DNA of 64,000 nucleotides, taken from positions 13,750,001 through 13,814,000 of the forward strand of contig NC_092563.1 in assembly GCF_037975245.1 (NCBI RefSeq), read 5' to 3'. Numbering within the stretch: position 1 is the first letter of the stretch; each line of letters opens with the position of its first letter. A model generated the notes under the pieces. It searched no databases and was not told the origin of the DNA. It saw only the letters and a list, made by a program, of their open reading frames with translations. The position numbers and the translations under genes were made by a program. This DNA comes from Apostichopus japonicus (lineage: Eukaryota; Echinodermata; Holothuroidea; Aspidochirotida; Stichopodidae). This document shows positions 1 to 12,300 of the stretch, in pieces.

Positions 1-1418
1 TCTTCTCAAATTAAATGAAGCTACCTTTCAATTAGCCTCCCAACAAATCAGTGGCAGTCCCAGACCATTGAATATTGTCAGTTCTGTATTATCCCTATTT
101 TCAGGGATACACCAACCCACCCATCTTCTTCAGGCCCATGCGACAGAGATCTTTGTGGAGAACTACTCCGTGAGACAGCTGAGAAACATCTTGTTCTGTG
201 TGAGAGAAATCCTACTTTAAAAGATCTCTCTGGGAGCTGCTGTAAGTTTTTAAAGGCATTGAAGACTCGCTCCAAACCGCGTGCCGCGCTCTGAAAAAGT
301 TAAGTTTCCGTTGCTTGCAAGTGAAGTTTTCTTCTTGTCGCTACAAAATGCAGACAGTAATGAAACGTTATACCTTGTTATTTTTTATCTAGACCTGAGA
401 TGTCCATCGCTGCTATATACACTGTGTTGTGGGTATTGACCGTAGCTGTATGTATTGACTGTACACTAGTGTCGAATTACCGACGGTAGCAAGCTGTGTG
501 TGTTTTTATGGGATCGATGGTGATGTCAACACTTTTGTTACACCTCATTCGAAACTAGGTCAGATTACCGCATGAGACGTTTCTTTGTGCGCGAGTCTTC
601 ACTCCCTTTAAATATGTGATGTCATAGTGCCGCTAGAATCTGCAACCTTTCGGTTTCTTTTTGTTTTCTAATTCCCTGTTTTTTAAGCTGAAATGTTAAC
701 AGGATTGAAACTGAAACTCCTCTTGCTATCATTAATTAATTAGGTCATGTTAAGAGCTTTAATAGTTAAGATACGCAAAGCCGACTCCATCCATTACAGA
801 AAATGAGAAAATAAACATTGGAAACAAAAATATTACTTTGAAAAAAGCACACAAACAAACATTGAATCCAAGTGGCTGGATGACGTCGTATATAGACTTG
901 ATCAAGTCTTCATCCTCGTGTTAGGGAAAACATTAAAATACTTGATATCGCCCAAATGGAGTTAAACAAATTCTTAGCTGTTTGTGGAAGCTGTTTTAAG
1001 ACCATTTTTACCTTTATCACAGACTAAAACTGATGGCAGGGTTCGTGTCTCTTTCGGTGTCTCTTAAAGAGGCCATTTCATAAAAAAATCCAACTAATCG
1101 AGAGTAACTTCCTCTGAATCTATGAAAAATCTCTGTTCAAAACTTTACTCATCACCTTCATAACATCAAGGACTAATTAGATATAAACATTATATTAATC
1201 GCATCTGAAAACACATCTCTGAAAAATGCAATTTCAAAACAAGACAACGATGACGTCATGTTAGGAACACAAATGCCAAGCCCAGGCATGTACCGGATCC
1301 GCGACGATCATACCGTCCTACATACACGCACATTTACACTGAGAGAAAAACCACTGCATTACGCTATATCGTTAGAAACTTCAAGTTTGTTTGACAAAAT
1401 GTAAAATATCCGAGAGAA
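1..1418. other. No gene recognised
   Basis: AT-rich DNA. A minus-strand frame at 275-78 is preceded by a possible acceptor (ACTTACAG) but has no recognisable protein similarity, so it is not called. Confidence 0.5.
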
Positions 1419-1827
1419 ATGCCGGTCTGTTGTGTTGTTGGAAGCTGCAGAAATGTCATAACCCATGCAATTAGCCTTCATCGATGGCCGAAGGACGACA
1501 AAAACACGGCGATTATGACCACGTTAGTGCACAACACCAGCGTCGATTTCACTGGGCCTAGTCAGTTTTCAGCTCCGTATGTAGCGAACACTTCACAGAA
1601 GCATTTTACGATCCCTCCTTTTCTTATGAAATAAAACAAATGGGCTTTAACGGGTCGACATAAACGAGTCGTTCTTCTGTCAAGTAATCCACATTAAAAA
1701 ATCCGAAGACCAGATCGGGGAACAGGAAACCTCCAGCAGGGCAAGTGGCGACCCTTTGGAGGGAGCGCGGCCGAGCACTAGTACTAGTAGTACTAGTATT
1801 AGCTTTACTAATGTCTCAATAGACTAA
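1419..1827 (+). pseudogene. THAP zinc-finger gene remnant, frameshifted
   Basis: The ATG at 1419 opens MPVCCVVGSCRN, then SLHRWPKDDKN and TGPSQFSAPYV, the standard N-terminus of a THAP (C2CH) DNA-binding domain. Near 1581 the reading moves to another frame, SEHFTEAFYDPSF; the domain's third Cys, expected just before SEH, is lost with the deleted bases. A second shift near 1650 leads to a Ser/Thr-rich tail ending SISFTNVSID and a stop at 1825-1827. Two frame breaks and a lost zinc ligand make this a pseudogene. THAP domains occur in host transcription factors and in P-element-type transposases; the fragment is too short to say which source it had. An intron hidden at a break is possible but no good splice pair is seen. 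Confidence 0.72.
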
Positions 1828-3501
1828 GAGATTTTGCTCTATCATCTAAATTAACACCCCTTTATTGCCCTATTGTGTAGTAATAAGCTATGAGGATAGC
1901 TTCAGAAGGGATAGGTTGAATCTTCTTCTGCAGTGCCCCAATTTATTTCTGGAAAATGCTGGGTCAGTTAGTTATGGCAATAATTTCTTATTCGTATTCA
2001 GTAAAACCATTTTTGTGTTGGGGAGGGAGTGGGGTCATGGGGATGGGTCAAATAGGTAGTTAAAACGATTATACTCCAAAGGTTGTTTAAATCTCACAGC
2101 GATATACTTTAAACAGTCACAGAGCCAACAATTCTCCGTACTTAAAATCTTACATTATTGAACAAAGTTTATTCAATATCAGTTCTAGACAGTCATTCTG
2201 GACAATCTGAACAAGTCTGTGACTAAACCAACATTAACAACAATCATTGTAGTATATTACATAAAAGTAAAACTGTTCTTTGCATAGACATTATCATTCT
2301 TAAATTACACTAATGTAATTTGTGATATCAAAGCAGATTTAAAGAAAAACAACCTACATAGAAATTGTTGGCTTTAAGCCTACAAAACAGATGCATATCC
2401 ATCGCTATCAGTCGTTGTTGTGACAAATTAATTAGAATAAACCAGAAGCAAATAGAATAAAGAGTAATTTAAACCAAGAAACATTGCACGACGCAACTCA
2501 CATGCAACAATGTTACCCACACACGACGACACGTACAACACTGACGCGCAACGTGAAACACAACATTAAAACAACCAAAAACCATTAACAGGGTGTAGGC
2601 CTACTGTTGAGTTTCTGAAGAAAGATTGTAAAACAAACCATCTGCTGCTGAAGAAACAAAGTCTAAAACTTCAAGAGTCGGCTGCCTTTATTGGTCTTTA
2701 TAATGACTTTCTGTCAAATATCATTGGTGATATGGATATTTGGCTTCCAGATTAAAGGTACAAAGCAAACATGTCTGGGAGGTAAATGCTTCTAAAAAGG
2801 TCAATGCCCGTTCACTTATGCACATATTATATGACATCAGGTCACGCCAATACATGTCTCAAAATGCTTCAAAATATGCCTTTTCTTTCATTGTTGATGT
2901 TGGGTCTGGAAAATAACTATTTCATCCTTAATTAAAAGTCTTGAATTTCAATATATCAGCACTGAGGGAACCCTGACGGATTGATAATCCAACACAATCG
3001 TAGAATAGAAATGGTGTTTCTGGAGGGATTTCTCAACCAAGGCTTCCTATACAATTAAGTTTTCTCCTAGCAACTTGAATCCAGTGTAATGACCATTGGC
3101 TGGAAACCCACTTCTGATCCTTTGGACTACACATGATGGTAGCACAACCCTGACGTGTCTTGCTAGGAACCCCGAGCACATTTGAACCTGTTGACCGTAG
3201 GCTATGTATCTGTACTGCCTGAAAAAAAAAATGATGAAAGTTCAAAATGTATTAATGTTGGCCCAATGATGTCCACAATAACAAGCAGGGATACAATGTT
3301 CAGTTATGGTTACATTTGTTGTGAATTTACACCTTCCATGTTTCATGAAACATTCTCTTGTTTCAGACAATAGATTGCAAAACTCCAGGCCTAAGTACTA
3401 GCCTAGTAATAATGAGTATAAAATGACACATATGCCTACGTAACATGGCTGCATAATGCAGCTTACCTCCCCGAGCCAAACTTTCAGTATGCAACCAACC
3501 A

Positions 3502-3562
<61 letters not shown>

Positions 3563-3586
3563 GCTACTGCTACTACTACTACTACT
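3502..3586. repeat. (CTA)n trinucleotide array
   Basis: About 28 tandem CTA units with two CTG variants. It explains the poly-Leu and poly-Ser open frames on either strand. Confidence 0.95.
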
Positions 3587-3622
3587 CAGGGGCGTAGCCA
3601 GGGGGAGCAGGGGGAGCGAGTT
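3585..3622. mobile_element. Single MITE end (CAGGGGCGTAGCCAGG type)
   Basis: CAGGGGCGTAGCCAGGGGGA followed by GCAGGGGGAGCGAG. A near copy lies at 43994-44030. It abuts the broken end of the non-LTR element; no matching second end is seen. Confidence 0.45.
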
Positions 3623-3892
3623 TCTGCTATTGTTAATCTTATTACAATAGTATAATTTCTTTGACAAAATAATAATCTTGTTAAGTTTTTTCCGGTACAT
3701 AGTATTGGTTGACCTACTGTCATTAGTATTGTTCTTTAGGTAGCGTCTATAGAGCAGATTTTTCCTCCTAATGGATTGTAAGATTCCATTTGTTATCCAA
3801 GGGTGTTTATTTTTCCTCCCTTTTGTTTTACTGATGTTATGCAATAGAAAACAGGTATTGTACGTTGAATTAAATGAATCAAAGAAAGCATT

Positions 3893-4660
3893 TTAAGAAG
3901 TGTTAGCGTCAGGCTTAGTAAGCACTTCATCCCATGTTTTACTTTTACTTTCAGAAATAAACTTATTAATGTTCTTATTGCTATAGTTACGGACTTGCAA
4001 TGAGTTACACCTGACTGTCCCCTGATTCACAGGGGCATGAAGAAAAATAGGAAAATGGTCACTAATATCTGTAATAAGTATTCCAGATGTCATTTGAGAA
4101 TCAACATTGGTTAAGATGTTATCAATTATGGTGGCAGAAGATGGACTAACCCGAGTAGGTTTAGTTATTGTGGGATAAAACCCGCTAGAATGATTAAGGT
4201 AAATAAAGTCAGTAGATATGCTTGCTTTAGATAAATCAATATTAAATCTCCCATAATATAGGTACTGCAGTGGTCATTAGCGATGGTGCTACGGATTAGC
4301 TGCATATTTAAATTGAAATCATCATTCGAACGGTTTGGAGGTCTGTATACACAACCAACGATAAGTTTGTCGTTACTTGGTGTACTCGTTTCAATGAATA
4401 TAGCTTCAATAGAATTGTTTAAAATAGAAAACTCTTTACGATGTTTAAAATTTAAGTCATTATTTATAAAAAGGCAAACACCACCAACCCTTCTTTCATT
4501 ACGATGTTGTTCAATTAGTGTGCATTTGTCAATATTAATAAGAGGAGATATATCATCCGTAAACCAGGTTTCAGTAATACCAATTATGCAAAATTCTTGA
4601 TTTAACAAAGAGAAAAAAGTAGCAATATCGGTAAAATGTTTCTTAATACTACGACTGTGA
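3893..4660 (-). pseudogene. Apurinic-type endonuclease domain of retrotransposon
   Basis: Contains IIGITETWF, VGGVCLFINNDL, VGCVYRPPN, YIMGD, TITKPTRVS, IIDNILTN and ITDISDHFPI, the ordered landmarks of the non-LTR endonuclease (Glu of ETW, Asp of GD, Asp/His of SDHFP). A frameshift near 4250 breaks the GDFN motif, so it cannot be active. Confidence 0.8.
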
Positions 4661-5297
4661 TATGCACGTATGTGATGGTGAGTTAATTGCTAATTGATGT
4701 CATAGTTCTTACAAGATACATCATTTTCGCTCATGCCTTCCGTGGATTTAGTGTTAAAAAGCATAATGGCAAGTCTACAGTAAATTTTGATTGCCATTTT
4801 CACTGTAATGAATTGTGTCCAATTGTAATTTCAGTTAGTTATTTTGCCTCCTTTATTAGCAGTTCCTGTCTGTCCTTTTTCCTTACGGCGGAAATGTAGG
4901 TTTTCTCGATCGCTGGTTGTGTGGTTTTCTTTTGTTGACTGGTTAACTTCTTCGGTACAGTGTAAACTTCGGTTGAAGCTGCTCTCTTCATTCTTGTGTT
5001 TTCTGTAGCCGAGGATTGAGTTCTCGCAGGTTGGGAATTTAATGTTATAAGTTAGGTCTTCCTTCTGCGTTTTTTCTTATTTATCTTCTGGTTTGGTCTG
5101 TTTGTTATTACTATTTTCACTATGTCTTTGCTTTGGTAAATCTTCGCTTTCTGTATCCATGACGATCGAAGTTTCACTTTCTAATGTGTCTAAGTTCGAT
5201 CTTGTGGCCTGATCTGTCACTTGACTGTCTTTTCTGGTGTCTCCTTTAAGGTCAGGTTGTTTTGAACTTCATTATTGTTCCCTTGATCGGATTCTCT

Positions 5298-5560
5298 TTA
5301 TGTCTCATTGTCTTGCTGATCCTGCATGGTCTCCGTCTCTTGCTCGTAATCTTCTTCGTATTCAGTGCAGTTGAAGCTTTTGTGGCCAAAGCGATGACAG
5401 TTAAAGCACTCTATTGTTGGGCATCTTGATTCGGAGTGTCCCAGCTCATCACATTGTTTACATCTATAGTTTGGGCAGTTTCTCATTAGATGATCCCCTC
5501 TCCCAAGCAATTGTTGCAAACCCTACTTTGGTCATTTTGTTTCAGTCTTATGTGAATGCC
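5298..5560 (-). pseudogene. Retrotransposon ORF1 with CCHC zinc knuckles
   Basis: Reading minus, VCNNCLG then (after a one-base shift near 5505) GDHLMRNC, CKQCDELGHSESRC and CFNCHRFGHKSFNC give three CX2CX4HX4C knuckles, the nucleic-acid-binding motif of gag-like ORF1 proteins. An acidic, Gln-rich tail (EYEEDYEQETETMQDQQ) follows. Upstream VPYAVVIGGIHIRLKQ fits the same ORF1 after a stop. Confidence 0.78.
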
Positions 5561-5700
5561 TCCAATAACAACAGCATATGGTACTTTTTACCTTGCTTGG
5601 TAATTCAAGCCGCACAAATCGTGCGGAACGAAAAGTTCATTTTTAGATCATTTTTCCTACGTCGGGCCGATGCCTAATACGGTTTGTGTAACTCCCATAA

Positions 5701-8620
5701 CATAGACAATCTCTGACAGGTATAACTTTATGTGAAATAACATGTTTACGAACTAACCTAGTCCCTATAGACAAGTGTTCACCGATATTGTCTGATTTTA
5801 ATACGACACTTTTTTTGTATAGTGAAAGGCAATTAGCTAAGCATAACGGTACAGTTCATTGAGCAATACACTTTCTTCTTCCAGTGACCCTATTGAAAAT
5901 TATTGTTTTGAACAAGAGACAGCTTGATACACCTTGAGATACCTTTAAAGGTATATTCCGGGTACTTCCTTTTGTCAAAACCACAGTTTGAATGGCGAAG
6001 ATTTTTTTCTTAATTTGGTGATATCGTGCGATTGCATCTGGCAACAATAAAGTGAATATTGTCATCATGGCATTTCAGCTGAAAATATCTTGTTTTTCAA
6101 CATGAAATTTTGCTAACTTCAATTTTGACTGCTGACAAACATTCCGAATGTATTAGCATTCACGTATATAAATCAACAACAATCTGATATGGTATCATTA
6201 TCTTATATTAGATTAACCTTATCGTTAATTAGTTCACTAATTTCTTGAATATTTCAGTATATGCTGAATTCAGGAAAAAAGAAGAGAAACCCTAATGGCT
6301 AGCCATACGTATTTCAGATACACAAACACGAAATCAACTGAGCTATCACGGAAATACACTGCAAATGGACATTACATCACAGTGACTACATAACGTGACC
6401 AAATTGAAGAAGCGAGTTGCTTTTCGTAAAGATTGCGACCATTTATTCGCTACAAGGATATACCTGTTTCTGTGTACAATGATGATTAAACTCTGAAAGC
6501 AAAGTGGAAAGATTGGATAACTCTATACTCCCCCGTGAAGTATATGGTCTGTTTCGACTGCTGTACCTGATAAACATGTGGTAGTTGATCCTATTAATAT
6601 TATTTATATAATTATATATTGATACTTAATACACTGCAGTTCATTACCATGATTAGGTTGCGCTTAGAGACATCTGAGAGACATCAAGAGTACGCAGAAT
6701 TCATTTCTATATTTGCTGCTTCATTTGTGTCATGTTAATTCCGGAATTTTGTGTTAAATGAAACAAAATCTGTTTACGTGTATTTTATCTCACAGATTCC
6801 GTTTTTGAAAGATATGCAGAGATTGACTGTCAAAAGGTACCAGTTCGTTTGAGAAAGGTATTTATTTTTTCGTTTGATTTATTGAGAGAAGACACAATGT
6901 GAACCATTAGAGTAAAATTATATGGGAGATTGATGCCTGAAATAGAGCTATTACCATTCGCAAGATTTTACGTTCCTGTTGTTTCGAGCCAGTAATACTT
7001 GAAATTTGAACACTATATGCAGTTAAGTAGAAGTGTACGCCATGTAGCGGACAAACACAGTATCACAGGAAAATGAATATTCACAAATGTCGCGTCAAAG
7101 GTGGCTAGTGTCCTTTCCTTTGCGTTTGGTGGGAGCCAACGGTCAAATTGTGATCTATAAATATTTGTCTTGCGACGTGCGACATCTTTTTGTGTGGAGG
7201 CTAAATGCCACTTGAGGTCATCAGCTACTTTTTAAACACAGTATTACAAGTGGAGTATTGGCAAATATCATACCTCGCCAAAGACATGCTTATAATTAGC
7301 ATACGTTCCTCCTTGTTTTGGTGGACTTTACAGGTCAATTAGGACAGAGGTCACAAATGACGACAGTCGAACTTTAAATCCTGTAACTAAAGATTGTTAA
7401 CATGCACAAACTTTTCAGACCTATATGACATCATAGATTAGTGGTGTGATGTGATGTAATGTATATTTTTGGAGGTCAAAGCTTATGTAAGGTTGACACC
7501 GTTTGACATCTGAAGATCTCAAGAACACATTTTTTTAAGAAGGTTAATATTGGCAAGTTTTATTCAGTCTGGCTCATTGTAGACGAGGCAAATGTTATTT
7601 CACGGCATCGGCGTATACATTAACCTGGACCGCCTACGTCAATGGGGGACGCGCATGGAAAGAAACCTACCAACCACGGAGGGTCATGTTATTTGCTCCC
7701 TTGTAGCACCCAACTCTTATAGCACTCCTTGCATGTCATAGGTGTCAAATTCCTTGTGAAGTTACGCGAGCTGTGCTACTGCTAGCTAAGTGGTAAAATT
7801 TTTCCAATGTTAACTGTAATTATCAATTCCAAAATTGCGATTTTGAGTATTTTTCAAACATTTGAACTGTAGCTGGAATACACTCGACTTATCAGAACTG
7901 TACACACATGTACATAAAGACGACAAGGAGACGACAGGATTCGTTGTTCCTTAGCTACACAGGGCTCCTTGCCGATTTTGCACGTAAACAAGCGCGTATG
8001 ATATGATAGGAGTGACCACCGTTTGCAATATGATACCATGGTAGTAGATGTTCGAATAGTAGCCAGGGTCCATGCAGATTAAGCTTTGTATGAGGCGGAA
8101 GGTAAATCGAAACAACATTATCATCCAAACCTATAAGTAGTTGTTCTCAAATTTTCCGTAAATGTCTGTCATAGTGGCGTTCTTTTTCTGCAGAACGCTT
8201 ATCTCTCCGAAATGACAAAGTGTTAAATAATATGTTAGTAGCATCTAAAAAAGCCACGTGAATGGGCCGAGAGATGAAGGACCAGCTAGTTATTTCTTTT
8301 AATAATCTTCTTTTAATAATAAGACCGTTCTCAAATGTCTGTTCTATTATCTGAATACTATAAAGCTTAACACGCTTTAAATGTTGCAATGGGGCTATAT
8401 TGTCTTACATATGGAAGAGGGTTGGGAAAGGGGAGCAATATTGATAAATTCCACATGATGTAGAATACGTAAAGTAAATAAGCGATTTGAAGAGGGGGCA
8501 AAGAAAGAACAAAAAGTCTGTTGTTATATTCAAAAGGCCTCTGCTTTAAGATTTATTGGTGTTTAGTACCCTATCGAAAATGTACAGTATGGATAGATTG
8601 AGGGCAAAGCGCATATTAGA
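5701..8620. other. No gene recognised
   Basis: Unique-looking AT-rich intergenic DNA 3' of the ZP gene. No long frame, RNA gene or clear repeat end seen. Confidence 0.5.
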
Positions 8621-8624
8621 CAAT

Positions 8625-8960
8625 TACCTTATGAAGAGTTCATGTTTCATACGTTTCTTGCTTTATATACATATAAAATGAGTCAGAAAATATCACCTGT
8701 CAGTTAACAAACAGGATACAAATAAAGCATGATGCCGACGATTTAAGTGTTACAGACCAAAATAAACTAAACACAATATGGATCCTTTGACGGAAGAGGA
8801 TATTGATATTTAATTAAGCCTGAGAGAGTTTATGCTTCATTTGCTTCTTACTTTATGTCACTTAAAAATGGGACTGGAAGTATTTCCTGTCAGTGAACAA
8901 ACATGATACTAATGCAGCATGATGCCGACGTTACAGACCAAGGCAAAACTAAAATAAACT
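8625..8960. repeat. Diverged tandem duplication, period about 190 bp
   Basis: Two direct copies, about 8625-8770 and 8815-8960, share GATGCCGACG (8731 and 8921), the CTGTCAGT(T/G)AACAAACA block and TTACAGACCAA at a constant 190-bp offset. They lie just 3' of the ZP gene. Confidence 0.75.
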
Positions 8961-9186
8961 ACTACAGCCGTTGTGTAAGAATGCGCTATTATACTGGTTC
9001 CACTAATTCCAGAGACGAAAATGTGTCTTGGAAATGTAAGGCAATGACAACTCTGTGTACACCCACACAACCAGAAATGCAAATGTTTTGACATTGTTGA
9101 CAGCAATAGGCTATTGTATAACTGAGTTGTTCATACGTTCGTAAAAGCTTTACGTATACTAAACTACCGAGCCGTTAGTATTTTCA

Positions 9187-9374
9187 TTAGTGGTTTACGC
9201 CTGCATTGTTTGGCAGCGCCTCGTAGCTATGATGATTTAATCTGCGCATGACACGATAGTATGCCACGCTAATCATCATCAAACTGATAACCATTGCAAC
9301 GACCACGATGGAGAGGGAAGTAGTGAAAACCGCTGAAAAATTGTGAGGTGTTCCATCAGCTCCGCTCGCCTTCA
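9187..9374 (-). CDS. ZP gene exon 14 (membrane helix, tail and stop; residues 813-874)
   Basis: Acceptor TTCTGTATTACAG, phase 1 in. It encodes a single hydrophobic helix (VFTTSLSIVVVAMVISLMMI, continuing SVAYY), then a basic stop-transfer RVMRR and a cytoplasmic tail with SYEALP, ending in TAA at 9189-9187. A candidate AATAAA lies downstream on the minus strand near 8557-8552, which would give a 3' UTR of about 0.6 kb. Confidence 0.9.
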
Positions 9375-12300
9375 CTGTAATACAGAAATGAAAAAACTCT
9401 TGAATCTGAAATGCATCATTAAGCAAAATCGGAAAAGTTCATTATGCGTATATGCAAGCAAGTAGAGCGGTCTAAAAAACAGTGATACTTCTAGAGTGTG
9501 AATGCGTATAAACTGGCTTTTGTATAACTGTCAATGAGGGCGTATTACCAGAGTGTTATGATTGTGCAGAGTACACCCCTGGTGCTTATGAATCTGACAT
9601 TTTGCACATTATTACCACTTTTTATAGGCAAGCCAAGTCGTACACATTGCTACACATTGATTTCTTTATTACGTTCACATTGCTCAATTAGCATACTTAA
9701 ATTTGATAATAACTTACGAGTCTCGGATCTGTCGTCAATTCCTTCGAGTAAAATCGGCCCTCTTACAAGTCGTTCAACTTTCTGATCATATTGATGAATC
9801 GATCGACGATAACGGCTCTCTTCGCAGCCTCGACGGCACTCTGAATATGTATCATTTACGTCACAGACAATAACCTCGCAGTGAACCCAAACCTTATGGC
9901 AAAAAATATATATTTCCAAAGTACAATTACACAAGCAATATAGTGTTTGATGGAAAGTAGTATTTTCCTAATAATAATAAACCACGACTTCTCTCCCCCT
10001 CCGCCATACTCTCCGTCTAAAACGTCATAACATTGGTATGTGTAATACAGTACAATGAGTGATCAATATATCAGCAAAATGATTGTATGACGATGTGATA
10101 TTTCCATCAACTAATTTTCTATCGCAGGAGAGACTTGTCATGATGCTCGCTTTAGTTTAAAGCTTATTCAGTTGACCTGAATGTTAAAGCCTTACAACTA
10201 TAGTTACTATAAAGTAGTACGTATGAAAGTGAAACAAGAAAGTAAAGGAGACATAAGTTAATGTGATAGAGTAAAGTAAAACGAACTGCTTAATGTGCTC
10301 TACTTGTTTGTACGAATTTCTTTCGATTTTTTTAAAACATATCTGATATTACATATTCTCATATTACCTTTTATCCAAAATAAGACGTATGGCCACTACT
10401 GACCAAATTTTAGTATTTCTGTCAGTTATTTATTTGATTAGCTTCTGGGATAGAATTTAGTGTTGCTAAGTCGTTGATAAGGCAGCAGATTCTTACCAAA
10501 GCTGATACTAAAATCCAGTGACGTAACAATGGTTATTGGCACAATGAAAATTTTGAAAAGATAAACAAAGGTAGGATGCATGCACAACTTTAGCTCATGC
10601 TGCATGTTATACTACCGAATTAAACAATGGCAAAAATATCAACACAAGACAATGTTCAAGTTTTAATGCCTTTTCAAGCTTGTTTCTCATTGTAAGCATG
10701 TCAATCCCGTCGAGGCAACCGTTACGATAAAGTTTTCGTACAAATTCTTGTTTTATTGAGACAACAAATCTCACCTGTGAATATTCATTTCCAATGTCTC
10801 GTCTAAATCTAAAGCTTGAGATTTCAAAATCCGCCTGTTTTGGAGTTTGTGGTGTTAGCACTCTCACCGCGGCGTTATTAGCACCGCATCTGTGAAAAGA
10901 GAATTAAAATCAACTTATTGACTCTTCGCTTTGGCAACTAAACGATAACTTTCATGATAAATTGGTATTTTCTACTTGTTCAGCTTTCATCTGTCTTATT
11001 GGTATTCACAAATATTTTAATTCCTCAGTATCAAGTGTAGCTCCTGATATGACTAATTATGAGCTTACTTACCCGTCTCTAATAAATTCGTAAACGAGAT
11101 CATCTTCGTAGTTAGGAGAGGGCGTCGCACGACAGCTACGCAGGTGGATTTCTAAATTATCAGCGGCTCGAAGTAACTCCGCTCGAAAGAATAAGTTTGT
11201 ACCAAGATGTGCCTCTACGGGATACGTGTTGTATCTAACAGTGTACGAAATATCCGTATACATAGCGAAGTCGTAGACAAAGCTTCCTTTCTCACGTTTC
11301 ATGATGTACTCGCTGATAGTCACAAAGTGTGAAAGGAGTTTCTTGGATCGGTCGTACTCACAGGTAAACGGAATCTGCAAGCTTAGGTATTCCACGATCA
11401 TGTTGGTATTGTTGTCATGATTTACGACAGTATTAGAGTAAAAACTGTGTGTTGAGTTGTCCTTTGAAGCGAAAGAAACGAAAAAGAAAAGTTAAAAGAA
11501 AGAAGAAGAGAAGAGAAAGAAAGGAAAGCATGACATTTGATTTTGGAAAATGCTATTCACTTCAGTGCCGATGTTGTTGTTAATTAATAAAACGTGATAT
11601 TATAAAGACAATATGAGTACAAGTCATGTGTATCTTCTCAACCGTCCTCTACATTATGATATTATCTCGTCTGTTTGTCGTCGTTTCTTATTTTATTTTA
11701 TTTATTCTTGGAAAATGAGATGAGCAGTAAAGTATATGCAAATCAGGCAGACAGGTAAAAAACAAGTTACTCAAAATTTGAATTGTATTTATTAATTCCA
11801 ACTTGAAGTGTGTAGTTTAATATACATTGCCTGTACCTGTAAAGGTTAGAATGTGTGTACTCATTGCATGCTCCCGTGAATTGAGGTGAGCGTGTTTTGT
11901 GCAAGGGGATGGGGAGGGGTTGAGGGAGGGGGTGATAGTGAACTACATTTTTAGTGTACCGGAGATAACTGGCAATGTTTGTGTTGATAATTACTCTTTT
12001 ATCCTTACTTTTTAATGCAAATATACAGGAATACATTAGCCACCTCAATCGACAATATTCTAAAAGATAGATATTATTTCATACCGTGTATTGGTTACCA
12101 CAGCCGGTTAGTGAGCTGTTAAGACTGATGTACTGATGATTGTCAAAGCTCATGCAGCCTGGATTGCCATCACCTCCCAGGAGATAAAGCCCGGTAGTCT
12201 CAAACGAATCTTCAACCAGCTTTCGTGGGATGTCAATCTGGAAAGATGTTGGGCCACAGCGGAGGACAATTTCGTCACCAAAATCATCATCGTCATTCGG

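Larger units (their letters stand above)
3600..5700 (-). mobile_element. L2/Crack-like non-LTR retrotransposon, 3'-truncated and decayed
   Basis: Minus-strand remnant in the order ORF1 zinc knuckles (about 5.3-5.7 kb), an acidic Gln/Glu-rich stretch (about 4.9-5.3 kb), apurinic-type endonuclease (about 3.9-4.65 kb), and the linker that precedes reverse transcriptase (GRKNKHPWITNGILQSIRRK). The RT itself is missing: the sequence breaks near 3620 at a CAGGGGCGTAGCCAGG-type repeat end next to a (CTA)n array. Several stops and frameshifts. The linker and endonuclease resemble those of the element at 36.4-39.6 kb but differ enough to be another family. Confidence 0.8.

Noticed and set aside
3456-3650. 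Poly-Leu and poly-Ser open frames on opposite strands
   Set aside because: They are translations of the (CTA)n array.
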